A stretch of 64,000 nt of DNA from JAOSJT01 sp035362335. Its GTDB lineage: Bacteria > Bacteroidota > Ignavibacteria > SZUA-365. Both the position numbers and the translations under genes were made by a program. The stretch is taken from positions 1 to 64,000 of the forward strand of contig DAOSDL010000007.1 in NCBI GenBank assembly GCA_035362335.1, written 5' to 3'. Under the pieces are notes generated by a model that was not told the DNA's origin, made no database searches, and saw only the letters and a list, made by a program, of their open reading frames with translations. Shown here piece after piece: positions 45,710 through 55,363 of this stretch. Numbering within the stretch: position 1 is the stretch's first letter; the number at the start of each line of letters is the position of its first letter.

Positions 45710-48625
45710 ATGACAAAGCGCATGCTACTCTTTGTGCCGACGTTCGTTTTCGTGTTCACCACTCTCATGTCCGCCCAATGGTCGTCCGATCCCGCGGTCA
45801 ACAACGCCATCGTGCGCACGAGCAACAATCAAACCGGACAGCAGATCATCAGCGATGGCAAGGGCGGGGCCATCATCTGCTGGCATGATGAACGAGTCCA
45901 GTCGAGTTCTTTCGATGTCTACGCTCAGCGCATCGACAAGGACGGCTATGTCCGTTGGACGATCAACGGTGTTGCGATCGCCGTCGATTTCGGCTCGCAG
46001 TCGAAACCCGACATTGTCGCCGACGGCGCGGGCGGCGCGTTCATCACCTGGACGGATACGCGCGCGGGCGACAACGACGTGTACGCGCAGCGCATCGACT
46101 CCTCGGGCAACGTGCTCTGGACCAAGGACGGCGTGGTGGTGGCCGACGGCGCCATGAATCAATCCGATCCGAAAATCACCAGCGATGGTCGCGGCGGCGT
46201 CATCATCACCTACATCAATCAAGCCAGCAGCGGCCCCGGCACGCACGTGTACGCGATGCGTCTGGGCGGCGACGGAACGAAGCTCTGGGCGGCGCCCTCC
46301 GCAGTGTGTACCAGCTTCATCTTGCAAAACAAGGCCGTGATCGCCAGCGACGGCCGCAATGGCGCTTACATCGCCTGGGCGCATTACCGCCAGTCGGGCT
46401 ATGACATCTACGCGCAGCGCATCGATTCCAACGGTGTGTCCTATTGGACGAAGAACGGCCTCGCCGTGGTCAAAGCCAGCGGCTCGCAGGATGCTCCGGT
46501 GCTTGTGGCCGACGGAACCGGCAATGCCTTCCTCGGTTTCTCGGATTACGGCGGCGGCTCGGTTCCCAATCTCTACATCGCCGTGCTCAAGGATGCCGGT
46601 CCGGCTAACAACTTCCGTGTTACTTCCACCACTGGCGGTCAAACCGGCCATGGCATGTCACTGCACGCTCCTGGTGTACTGTGCGTGGCCTGGGAGGATG
46701 GCAGAACCAGCGGCAAGAAGCGCAGCTACGCGCAGATTGTGGATACGGCTGGTACGAAGCTCTGGGACGCCAATGGCGTGGAAGTGTCGAACCGCACGGG
46801 CGACCAGTTGACTCCGAACGTCGTCACGGATGGCGCCGGCGGCGCTATCGTGATTTGGGAAGATAAAACCAAGGGCGCATTGCAGACCGATGTGTACGGA
46901 CAGCGGATTTCCGATGCTGGCGCATTGATGTGGGGTGCAGCCGGTGTGCCGGTGTGTACGGCGAACAATCCGCAGCAATTCCCGCGGCTGATCAGCGACG
47001 GCCAGCACGGGGCCATAGCGGCGTGGGAGGATTTCCGTCCCAATATGTCGAATGTGGAAATCTACGCCTCCCGCATCCTCGCCGACGGCAGTTTCCCGAT
47101 CGGTCCGCCGCAGCTTTCCTTCTCCACGAAAACCGTGGCCTTCGGAGATGTGGGACTCGGAATGTCCTCCACACGCGATGTCACGCTGAGCAATCCCGGT
47201 GGAGTGGCGCTGACCATAGGCGCGGCCACTGCAAGCGATCCGCAATTCTCACTCACACCCGAGAGCAATACCATTGCTCCCGGTGCGAGTATCAACGCCA
47301 CGGTGCGCTTTCAACCCACAACGAAAAATGCCGTCACGGCGCGTATCGTGGTGACCAGCAATTCCATTGCCGGACCCGATACGATCGTGGTGACGGGGCG
47401 TGGCACCGCCGAGGCGGCGATTCAGACGGACAAGAACACTCTCGCCTTCGGTAATGTGCAGCTCGGTTCCAGTAAAGCGTTGGCGATTGTTGTCAGCAAT
47501 CCAGGCAATGACACGCTCACGATTTCGGCGATCGGTAGTTCCAGTCCTCGCTTCGTGCCCACGATCACCTCGCGCGTACTGCCTCCGGGCGCTTCGTTCA
47601 CCGATTCGGTGCGCTTCTCCCCGACAGCACTTGGCTCCGTATCGGGCGAACTCACGCTGACGAGCAATGCAGCGGGATCACCCACGACGGTGGCGCTTTC
47701 CGGTTTTGGCGTGGGAACGGTGAGCATGACAATGGATCATGGCACGATTTCCTTCGGCGAAGTGCTGGTGGGAAGCAGCAAGGACACGACGGTAAGTATC
47801 GGTAACACGGGCACCGACACGTTGCGTATCGCTTCCATCACCTCGGGTGCCGCAGGATTCTCGGCGTTGACGCAGACTGCGACCATCGCACCCTCGGCAA
47901 ACAAGGCCTTCACCGTACGCTTTGCTCCGCTGGCGTCCGGACCGCTGAACACCGTGCTTATAGTGACGAGCAACGCGCCGACCTCGCCCGACACCATCGT
48001 GGTCGACGGTATCGGTACGCTGCCGGCTGGAATTTCCTTTGTGCCTTCGCATCTCTCCTTCGACACCGTGGGTGTGGGCAAGAGCAAGGAACTGCCCCTG
48101 AGCATCGGGAATTCCGGCAGCACGCCGTTGCTGGTGACGTCCATCACCTCGACGCTTGCGGATTTCGTCGCGCTGGAGCAGCAGGTGGAAGTGCCGGGTG
48201 GAGGATCGTCCTCCGTCACCATCCGTTTCACGCCTGGCGAGAAAGGTGATCGCAGCGGCGCCCTTATCATCGTGAGCAATGCGGCGACCTCGCCCGACAC
48301 CGTGCTGGTGGATGGCAGGGGAACGGAGGTCAATCCGGTGGACGCGCTGCATGCCATGCCCGGCGAATTCCAACTCGGACAGAATTATCCGAATCCCTTC
48401 CTCGCCTCCACCACGATCGGCTTCAGCATTCCCGTACAGGGCGAGTTGCGGCTTGTGGTGCTCGACTGCCTCGGCCGCGAGATCGCGGTGTTGGCGGAGG
48501 GAGTCTATCGCGCCGGCGGCTACAATGCACGCTTCGACGCCGCGGCGTTGCCATCGGGTTTGTACCTGTACCGCCTCAGCCACAACGGCAACACGCTGAC
48601 GCGACGCATGCTGATAGCGCGCTGA
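45710..48625 (+). CDS. secreted protein with propeller and choice-of-anchor D repeats, T9SS sorting domain
   Basis: 971 residues. Signal peptide (LLFVPTFVFVFTTLMSAQ). Residues 30-490 hold repeats like IADGAGGAFITWTDTRAGDN with DVYAQRID, predicting a beta-propeller. Residues 495-900 contain four Ig-like choice-of-anchor D (ASPM/SPD-2/Hydin) domains of about 100 residues (VAFGDVGLGMSSTRDVTLSN; LAFGNVQLGSSKALAIVVSN; ISFGEVLVGSSKDTTVSIGN; LSFDTVGVGKSKELPLSIGN). The end (LGQNYPNPFLASTTIGFSIP, LPSGLYLYRLS) is a T9SS domain. GGAAG precedes the ATG. A surface or matrix protein; no catalytic motif is seen. Confidence 0.87.
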   Translation: MTKRMLLFVPTFVFVFTTLMSAQWSSDPAVNNAIVRTSNNQTGQQIISDGKGGAIICWHDERVQSSSFDVYAQRIDKDGYVRWTINGVAIAVDFGSQSKPDIVADGAGGAFITWTDTRAGDNDVYAQRIDSSGNVLWTKDGVVVADGAMNQSDPKITSDGRGGVIITYINQASSGPGTHVYAMRLGGDGTKLWAAPSAVCTSFILQNKAVIASDGRNGAYIAWAHYRQSGYDIYAQRIDSNGVSYWTKNGLAVVKASGSQDAPVLVADGTGNAFLGFSDYGGGSVPNLYIAVLKDAGPANNFRVTSTTGGQTGHGMSLHAPGVLCVAWEDGRTSGKKRSYAQIVDTAGTKLWDANGVEVSNRTGDQLTPNVVTDGAGGAIVIWEDKTKGALQTDVYGQRISDAGALMWGAAGVPVCTANNPQQFPRLISDGQHGAIAAWEDFRPNMSNVEIYASRILADGSFPIGPPQLSFSTKTVAFGDVGLGMSSTRDVTLSNPGGVALTIGAATASDPQFSLTPESNTIAPGASINATVRFQPTTKNAVTARIVVTSNSIAGPDTIVVTGRGTAEAAIQTDKNTLAFGNVQLGSSKALAIVVSNPGNDTLTISAIGSSSPRFVPTITSRVLPPGASFTDSVRFSPTALGSVSGELTLTSNAAGSPTTVALSGFGVGTVSMTMDHGTISFGEVLVGSSKDTTVSIGNTGTDTLRIASITSGAAGFSALTQTATIAPSANKAFTVRFAPLASGPLNTVLIVTSNAPTSPDTIVVDGIGTLPAGISFVPSHLSFDTVGVGKSKELPLSIGNSGSTPLLVTSITSTLADFVALEQQVEVPGGGSSSVTIRFTPGEKGDRSGALIIVSNAATSPDTVLVDGRGTEVNPVDALHAMPGEFQLGQNYPNPFLASTTIGFSIPVQGELRLVVLDCLGREIAVLAEGVYRAGGYNARFDAAALPSGLYLYRLSHNGNTLTRRMLIAR

Positions 48626-48681
48626 GACTGTCGGCGTAACGCGGCGGAACCCGGCCGCGTCGATATCTCGAAGTTAGAACA

Positions 48682-48717
48682 ACACCGCCCATTCTCCACG
48701 AGGAGGATGGGCGGTGT
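48682..48717. terminator. hairpin between convergent T9SS genes
   Basis: ACACCGCCCAT (48682-48692) pairs with ATGGGCGGTGT (48707-48717) around a 14-base loop. No T-run on either side. It lies between two convergent genes where termination is expected. Confidence 0.5.
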
Positions 48718-48746
48718 GTCGTTGATGGATCGAGGGATTCAATTCA

Positions 48747-48890
48747 GGGGAAAACCACTGTCTTTCATGTTCCTTCGTCACACCCGGGAGGATGAAAATG
48801 GTGTAAGTGCCTTGATTATTGTTGGAGTGGATGTGACAGAGGGGGAGAACCACAGATTGCACAGATTTCACACGGATTATCACAGATTAG
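48747..48890 (+). repeat. dispersed intergenic repeat, module A and part of B, copy 3
   Basis: Module A (48747-48803) matches 10051-10108. It is followed by GGAGTGGATGTGACAGAGGG, resembling 10034-10054, and by a partial module B (CACAGATTGCACAGATTTCA, then CACGGATTATCACAGATTAG). Module C is absent. No gene lies between 48626 and 48943. Confidence 0.75.
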
Positions 48891-48943
48891 GATGAATCTT
48901 GCTCGAGGGATGCTTGTTCCGGCCAGACTGCCGTGGCGAGGGA

Positions 48944-51900
48944 TCACCGCGCCACGATGCGTCCGTTGTACACTGTGCCGCGCGCATCGGTGAGTCGGTA
49001 CAGGTACACTCCAGGTGGAAGTGCGCCGCGGGAGACGCGCAGCATATCGCCGGCGATGCGTTCCCGTTCGTAAACCAGGCGCCCAAGTGCGTCGTGCATG
49101 CTGAAACTCAGGGGCTGGGGAAGTTGCGCCGTGCGCAGCACGAACTCGCTGCCGAAGGGATTGGGATGCACCTGCACGATGACGGGTAGGGGAGTGTCGA
49201 CGCTGTTCGGCACATTGCTCGCGCCCGGCGTGGGACTCATGCGGCTGAGCGCCGCGCCGCCATCGGGATAGCGTCCGAAACTGATGTCGCGTTCCTGCTC
49301 GCCAAACACGAGCTGCTCGAGCAGCAGATAACCCTCGGCTCGTCGTTGATACACACCGATGCTTTCGCCGGATGCACCGAGCTTGAAGTCCGCGTGCAGC
49401 GCTCCTTGCGATGGTTGCTCATCGGCCCATAACAGTAGGAAGCCGCCTGGCGGAATGGTGGTCATCGCCGGTTGGTCCAGAGGCACCTGCCATCGCTGTA
49501 TACGCGTGGCGTCGTCGGTGATGTACAGGCCGCCGATATTCACGGGAGCAGCTCCGGCATTGTACAATTCGAAGTAATCATCGAATTCGCCATTCTCATC
49601 CGCAATGCTGCCACCGTTTGATGCGAGGAGTTCGTTGATGTACAGTCCGCCGATGACGGGTGCCACGCTGTTGCTCGCGCCCGGTGTTCCACCGAGCACG
49701 TAACTTTCGCGCCAATCGCTTTCGGTGCTGCCGTCGCGCTCGTGTTCGAGTTCCACAGTGGCGCCTTTGCCATCGGCCAGCGGCGGCCAGGGCCAATCGT
49801 CAGTGTAGCGCAAGGTCTGCGCCAGCTGCCTGCTCGGCGTGAAGAGATTGATCACGCCCGATGCATTGTCCAGCGTGAAGCCCATTGGCACGATCACACG
49901 GACGGCGGGGTGCAGGGCGCGCATTCGCGATGTATCCTCACAAAGGAGCAGATAATCGTTTTCCACGAGCATGCTTCCCGCGGGGAAGCGGTACTCCCGT
50001 CCGCCGTGCTCAATGACCCATCCATCAAGGATGACGGGGATGTCGAGCGTGTTCTGCACTTCGATCCAATCTCCACTGTCGTGCTGTTTGGACGAGTGGT
50101 AGTTGAATTCGTTGATGCGCAGCGGGGGCGGATTCACCGCGCCGTGGCTGTAGCGCGCGCCGATGTCCGCCCGCGTGCCATCCTCGTCGGGCTGCGAATC
50201 GGGATCGCCGGCGTCAATGCACGGCGAATCGGGACGCAGGGCCAGATTCCCCATGCCCGGGTGGACGTAGCGCGGATCGTCGTGCAGATTGCCTTCCCCT
50301 GGAATGCGTTCGAGGTTCGACAGGGAATAGCGCACGGAGAGTGTGGAGAGTTTGTCGCTCGTCACCGTCGCGTCGATGGAGGAGGTGAGTATGGTGTTGC
50401 GCACTTCGGCGCGGCCTCCGCCACGCGAGGTGTTTTTCTCATAGCACGCCACGGCGACACCATTTTCATGCAAGGTGTTTTGCTCGACGATGGCGATGGA
50501 GAAGCTGTCCTTGACGGCTACACCCATCGCGCAGTGGAAAATCACATTCCGCCGAATGAGCGCGGTACTCGCCTGTCCAATGGATATGGCCTTGTCCGAG
50601 CAGTCGTGGATAATGTTGTGCTCCACGATCACATTTCTCGCGTTCTCGCCGAGGTCGATGCCATCGCTGTTCTCGGCGAAAAAGGAATGGATGTGATTGT
50701 GGCGGATGCTGCCGCCCACCACTCCATCGTAATCGATGGCATCCGTGTCGGGAGCGCGATTGCCACGCAGTTCGCAATACTCCACCACCGGCGCAACGGC
50801 ACGCTTCACATTCACCAGATCGCCGGTGTTTTCCGTGTGCAGTGAACAGTGGGATATATACGCCGAGCCGCCCTCGCTGTACCAGGGCTGAATGTTGTCC
50901 GCGATACTGCTGTACTCCAGCAGCACCGTGCTGTTGAATGCGGAAATGGTCGCGAACAGCCGCGCGCGATCCGTTCCATAGCCACTACCTGCGATGTCCG
51001 TATACCGAATGATAACAGAGTCCGTGGCATCCTCCAGCGCGATCACACCCCACCGAGGCGCATCGCTTCCAAGCGGACGCCGCGCGAGGGCCCCGGGAGC
51101 CGGAGCGACACGTATGCGCTCACCGGAGCTTCCCTCAAGCCTCAATCCGCCACGGACGTATAGCGACACATGGTCGTAGAGCCGTACATCGCAACCCGCT
51201 TCGAAACGCAGAGTAGCACCGGCATGCACCACCACGTCCTCCACGCCGAACCACGGACCGTCGGCTGCGCGCAGTGTGGTATCACGCGCAACATTCGCTG
51301 GAATAATGCTTCCTTCGGCGGCTTCGAACATCGCGACGATGCTGCTGTCGCCTGACAAGCGCATGATCGCATGTGCACTGTCCGCATCGACACCCTGCCA
51401 GCCACGGAAGCGGTGGCCCGGCATGGGAACGGCCTCAAGCGATACAGGCATAGCACGGAAGAGCAGGGCGCTGACAATGGAATCCCCCGGCGCGCCATCG
51501 GCAAGGCGCACCCTGCCCGCTCCCACGCAGTGTATGCGCAGCCTTGCGCTGTCCGCGCCGCCCGCGTATGTCGACAGATGCCTCCACATCTGCGTTGGCC
51601 GGTCGCGAAGCCAGGAGCGCAAGGCGTCGATGTTCATTTCCCACACCTGCATGTTCACCGGCGTATTCCAACGCGCGATGTGTCGGGGCATGTGCGGAGC
51701 GAGCAGCGCCTGAAGACTGTCCACCATGTGCAGTGTGCGCTCCGGGCGGTACACGCCATCCAATGCGACGGCGAAACGCTGAAGGAAGGCATCGCGGAAG
51801 CGCGCATTGCGCATGAGTGTGCGGAACAGCCGCGTCGACCATTCCGGCAGGTCGCCGCGCTCGCCGAGCGCTGCAGCCAGCGTATTGGCGTCCACCGCAT

Positions 51901-53494
51901 CGCCGCCAAGCTGACCGAACGCATGCTCCATGTCCGCTGCCATCCAACGCCAACGTCCCGTCACCCGATCGCGCCAGGCGGTGTTGTTGAGGTCGAACAG
52001 CGCGTAGCCGATGAATATTTTCTGCATCATCACATTCATGTACTCATGCATGTCGATGTGCTCGTCGAGATACGTATAACTCGCGTCCACGGTGGGATCG
52101 GCGGTGTTGAGCCAGGAGTACAGATTGGCGAAATCCGTTCCTTCGCCAGCTATCACGATAAGACTGTCCTCGATCTGGTCAATGCTGGCAGCGCTCGCAT
52201 AGGCATTGCTCGCCAATGTGTTCGCATCAATGCGCTCACGCAATTCCTGTATGCCGTGAAACTCTCCGTTGATGTACACCAGACAGGGATTGTAGGCCTG
52301 ATAGTCCACGTTCGCGAGCTGCCGCACGAGTTGCACCGCCAGGCCGTCGCGGAAATAGGTGAGATTGTAATCGTTGCCGCCGTTGCGCAGCAGAAAAGCG
52401 GAGAAGCGATCATTGGCACGATCGCGAAAGAGCGGGTAGCGCAATTCGCTCTGTCCGTAATCCGCGCGGAGGCGCACAGCGAGCGGACGCTGTGGCAGCG
52501 CGTAAATCGTGGAACCGAACACACGCAGTCCTGCATTGGCACCGAAGCCCTTCGTGCCGTTGCTGTCGAAATACTCCACGGAAATCGGGACCTCGCGCTC
52601 CTTGATGGCATTGCGCAGTATACCCAGATCCGCATCGTACAGGTGCGCCCCATCAGTGGCTATCGACACCACCGGCAGCGACGGAGGGTTGCCCACAAGG
52701 TAGCTGCGGGTCACAACCGGCGACGGCAGCATGCCTGGACGGTACACGCGGGCGCGAACCACGTAATTGCGGAGCAGGGGAAAGGAATCGGGAGAGGCGG
52801 GCGAGGATTCCGAAGGAGTGCTTCCGTCGAAGGTGAAACGGACCACATCCTCCGGCAATTCGCCTGTGATGCGCAGCGCGCTCCCGGCGGGATGGAATCC
52901 TGCAGGCAACGAGAATCGTGCCTCTGCTGCCGTGAGCAGTGTCACCGCGCCGAAGGAGGCGTTTGGACCGCCGGGTGTGGCTTCGCGAAAGTACCACCAG
53001 GTGGAATGCGCCGCGGGAGCGCGACCCCGCGAGACGTCGCTTTCCTGCACGCCGAAGGTGAGCTCATCCACGAGATTTCCACTGGCATCGAACACGCCGA
53101 TGTACTCACCATCACCGCTGAGGGAAAAATTCGCATGCGCTGCCACAGCCGGCACCGGAGTGGCGCGATACTCCGCACGAACAGTGTCGCCCGGCCTCGC
53201 ATCGGCGCCGTCGGCCCAAATCACCAGGAAAGCGCCCGGCGCAAGCGTCACTGCGGGAAGCGCCCATTTCTCCTTGCGCGAAGGATTGTCGGTGATGGTG
53301 TAGTCGCTCAAATCGATGGGCGATGGAGACGCGTTCCACAATTCGATGAAATCGGCGAAACGCCCGAAATCCGGATCACTCGCCGAGGACGCGTTCAAGG
53401 CGAGAAACTCGTTGATGTACAACTGGGCAGAGACGCGTGGCACTGCCACGGCGAACAGTGAAATCAGAAGGAGCACATAGAAGCGTTTACTCAC
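48944..53494 (-). CDS. giant secreted mosaic: lamin-tail, CotH kinase-like, beta-helix, T9SS sorting domain
   Basis: 1516 residues. Signal peptide (LLLISLFAVAVPRVSA). A lamin-tail domain (LYINEFLALNASSASDPDFG) spans ~25-170. A chitobiase-like insert (RFTFDGSTPSESSP) follows, then a CotH-type kinase-fold domain ~255-560 (PVVSIATDGAHLYD, RNGGNDYNLTYFRDGLAVQL, VYINGEFHGIQELRERID, RWRWMAADMEHAFG). A right-handed beta-helix lies at ~790-1090 (IIRYTDIAGSGYG, IRHNHIHSFFAENSDGIDLG). Two more lamin-tail domains (LRINEFNYHSSKQ; LYINELLASNGGS) and a T9SS end (VHPNPFGSEFVL, LPPGVYLYRLTD) complete it. CotH proteins can phosphorylate proteins; activity here is unproven. The GTG start overlaps the stop of the upstream gene by 8 bases. 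Confidence 0.87.
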   Translation of the reverse strand: MSKRFYVLLLISLFAVAVPRVSAQLYINEFLALNASSASDPDFGRFADFIELWNASPSPIDLSDYTITDNPSRKEKWALPAVTLAPGAFLVIWADGADARPGDTVRAEYRATPVPAVAAHANFSLSGDGEYIGVFDASGNLVDELTFGVQESDVSRGRAPAAHSTWWYFREATPGGPNASFGAVTLLTAAEARFSLPAGFHPAGSALRITGELPEDVVRFTFDGSTPSESSPASPDSFPLLRNYVVRARVYRPGMLPSPVVTRSYLVGNPPSLPVVSIATDGAHLYDADLGILRNAIKEREVPISVEYFDSNGTKGFGANAGLRVFGSTIYALPQRPLAVRLRADYGQSELRYPLFRDRANDRFSAFLLRNGGNDYNLTYFRDGLAVQLVRQLANVDYQAYNPCLVYINGEFHGIQELRERIDANTLASNAYASAASIDQIEDSLIVIAGEGTDFANLYSWLNTADPTVDASYTYLDEHIDMHEYMNVMMQKIFIGYALFDLNNTAWRDRVTGRWRWMAADMEHAFGQLGGDAVDANTLAAALGERGDLPEWSTRLFRTLMRNARFRDAFLQRFAVALDGVYRPERTLHMVDSLQALLAPHMPRHIARWNTPVNMQVWEMNIDALRSWLRDRPTQMWRHLSTYAGGADSARLRIHCVGAGRVRLADGAPGDSIVSALLFRAMPVSLEAVPMPGHRFRGWQGVDADSAHAIMRLSGDSSIVAMFEAAEGSIIPANVARDTTLRAADGPWFGVEDVVVHAGATLRFEAGCDVRLYDHVSLYVRGGLRLEGSSGERIRVAPAPGALARRPLGSDAPRWGVIALEDATDSVIIRYTDIAGSGYGTDRARLFATISAFNSTVLLEYSSIADNIQPWYSEGGSAYISHCSLHTENTGDLVNVKRAVAPVVEYCELRGNRAPDTDAIDYDGVVGGSIRHNHIHSFFAENSDGIDLGENARNVIVEHNIIHDCSDKAISIGQASTALIRRNVIFHCAMGVAVKDSFSIAIVEQNTLHENGVAVACYEKNTSRGGGRAEVRNTILTSSIDATVTSDKLSTLSVRYSLSNLERIPGEGNLHDDPRYVHPGMGNLALRPDSPCIDAGDPDSQPDEDGTRADIGARYSHGAVNPPPLRINEFNYHSSKQHDSGDWIEVQNTLDIPVILDGWVIEHGGREYRFPAGSMLVENDYLLLCEDTSRMRALHPAVRVIVPMGFTLDNASGVINLFTPSRQLAQTLRYTDDWPWPPLADGKGATVELEHERDGSTESDWRESYVLGGTPGASNSVAPVIGGLYINELLASNGGSIADENGEFDDYFELYNAGAAPVNIGGLYITDDATRIQRWQVPLDQPAMTTIPPGGFLLLWADEQPSQGALHADFKLGASGESIGVYQRRAEGYLLLEQLVFGEQERDISFGRYPDGGAALSRMSPTPGASNVPNSVDTPLPVIVQVHPNPFGSEFVLRTAQLPQPLSFSMHDALGRLVYERERIAGDMLRVSRGALPPGVYLYRLTDARGTVYNGRIVAR

Positions 53495-55148
53495 GAATGA
53501 AACTCCCGGTGATGCTGTTCGTGGGTGAAGTCACGGTGACCATGTAGGTGCCGGGAGCGAGAATCCCGGCGGGAATGCGAATACTTCCGCTCGAGGCGTA
53601 TCCGATCGAACGATGGTGGAGACGTCCCGCGATATCATGCACCGCGACTTCGTACCGTTGTCCATATGGCATGCCATGCGACACGATGACGTCTCCGTGG
53701 GAGGGATTTGGATACATACGCAGCGCTTCGGGGCGGGGTGGGGGATTCACGCCACTGTCGCCGCGCACGAATTGCGCCACAAAGGAGATGGCGTCGCGAC
53801 CCAGACGCTTCGGCCGCAGGTGCACGTAAATCTCGCGTGTGGTCGCGGTGTTTATCAGGGATTGTCCGCCGATGTGCAAGGCGTCGGATTCGAAATTCCC
53901 CGCAAGGACAAAGCGACGGCCATCGAGAGCGACGATGGCGCTGCCGGCATCGTTGAGATTGCCTGCGAAACTGTAGCCCCGCAGTTCGTTGCCATGTCGG
54001 TCGTAGCTGAGCACGAACAACTGTTGATAGAAGTAATCCTTGTTGAACTCGTTGCGCAACGAATCTCCGGCGAAGCCCAGAGCGGGACTGAAAAAATCAC
54101 CCGTGAGGAAAATCGTGCCCTGCGCATCAATGTCCATGTCGCGCACGATATCGAGGCTTTGCGAAACAACCGCTCCTCCAGCGGCGCGCAGCCAGCGGTC
54201 TTCCAGCGTCATGCTCATCGCTTTCAGCAAGATGCGTGAATCCGCCAGAGGCCATCCCCAGCCCATGTAGTGGTTGAGGTATTCCCCCGCCGCATACAGT
54301 GTGCCTTCGTGCAGGCAGAGGCGGTTGATCGCGGTGAAGTTCGTGTCGACCTTGCCCTGTATCCACGTGCCGTTGCTGCTGTACGCAGCGATGAAGGCCC
54401 GGCGTTCTTGTTTCAGATCGAGTTCGTGTTCGTCGTCGAACAGCAGGTTGTTCCATGCGCCACCAGCAATAAAGCAGTTGCCGTTGTCATCCACCGCGAG
54501 TCCGCGCACACTGGCGTCGGTGCTCGTGCCGCGCCGCTGCCAGAGCGGGGCGAAGTCCGCGGTCAGTTTCACTACATGGAGCGTGCAGATACGCGGACCC
54601 TGGTTATCCGTACTTTGCGCCGCGAGCAGCACATTGCCGTCCGCGTCCACGGCGATGCTCACGATTTCGTCATCGCCCGCGCTGCCCAGTTGCCAGTGTC
54701 GCTCAATGCTGCCCTGTTCAGAGAATTTGACGAGCACCGCATCGGCTTCCCCACGGTTGAACAACGTAGTGCCACCCACATTCAGCGAAAGGCTGTTGAA
54801 GCGCAGTCCCACATACACCGCGCCGCTTCCGTCAACGGCCACTGCCTGCACCGCATCGTCGGCTGTGCCGCCCAGGGCCCGCGCCCACCGTGCCGTGCCG
54901 TCTGCTTGCAACGCCGCAATGAAGCCATCACCTTGTCCTACGTTCACCAGGGCGGGAGTGACGAGGTGCAATTGCCGGGCTGTGAAGGATCCCCCGATCA
55001 CCAGCCCTCCACCGACGTGCCGCCGCATGCCGGTGACGAGTGTGTGGCCGGTGGCATCGCCCACGGGGCGGACCCAATCCATCTGTTGGGCAGCCACGTC
55101 GCTGATGATGACGAAAAGGGAGAATGCAACGAGAAGCGTTGATCTCAT
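53487..55148 (-). CDS. secreted SBBP-type beta-propeller protein with T9SS sorting domain
   Basis: 553 residues. Signal peptide (LLVAFSLFVIISDVAA). Repeats such as GDGFIAALQADGTARWARAL, AVDGSGAVYVGLRF, EADAVLVKFSEQGSIERHWQ and SIAVDADGNVLLAA are of the SBBP propeller type. The C-terminus (LRMYPNPSHGDVIVS, DIAGRLHHRS, LAPGTYMVTVTS) is a T9SS sorting domain. It is the first gene of a two-gene operon with the CotH-like mosaic gene, with which it overlaps by 8 bases, so the two products may act together at the surface. Confidence 0.85.
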   Translation of the reverse strand: MRSTLLVAFSLFVIISDVAAQQMDWVRPVGDATGHTLVTGMRRHVGGGLVIGGSFTARQLHLVTPALVNVGQGDGFIAALQADGTARWARALGGTADDAVQAVAVDGSGAVYVGLRFNSLSLNVGGTTLFNRGEADAVLVKFSEQGSIERHWQLGSAGDDEIVSIAVDADGNVLLAAQSTDNQGPRICTLHVVKLTADFAPLWQRRGTSTDASVRGLAVDDNGNCFIAGGAWNNLLFDDEHELDLKQERRAFIAAYSSNGTWIQGKVDTNFTAINRLCLHEGTLYAAGEYLNHYMGWGWPLADSRILLKAMSMTLEDRWLRAAGGAVVSQSLDIVRDMDIDAQGTIFLTGDFFSPALGFAGDSLRNEFNKDYFYQQLFVLSYDRHGNELRGYSFAGNLNDAGSAIVALDGRRFVLAGNFESDALHIGGQSLINTATTREIYVHLRPKRLGRDAISFVAQFVRGDSGVNPPPRPEALRMYPNPSHGDVIVSHGMPYGQRYEVAVHDIAGRLHHRSIGYASSGSIRIPAGILAPGTYMVTVTSPTNSITGSFIRE

Positions 55149-55363
55149 GGGACATACCTCGATACAGGAAAACGAAACGTCCAGCTGTTGCAGAACGCGG
55201 CAGAATACGACGTCATGGTTGTCGCGATGACGGCGCGTGCTTCCGCCGCGTTCACATATCGAATAGACACTCGAGACAGCATTTTGTCACCATGCCACCG
55301 CTGTGCACAGGGGCACAACTCGTGTCCCGTAGTATTCCTCTCGCAACTTACGCCCTTACGCGT

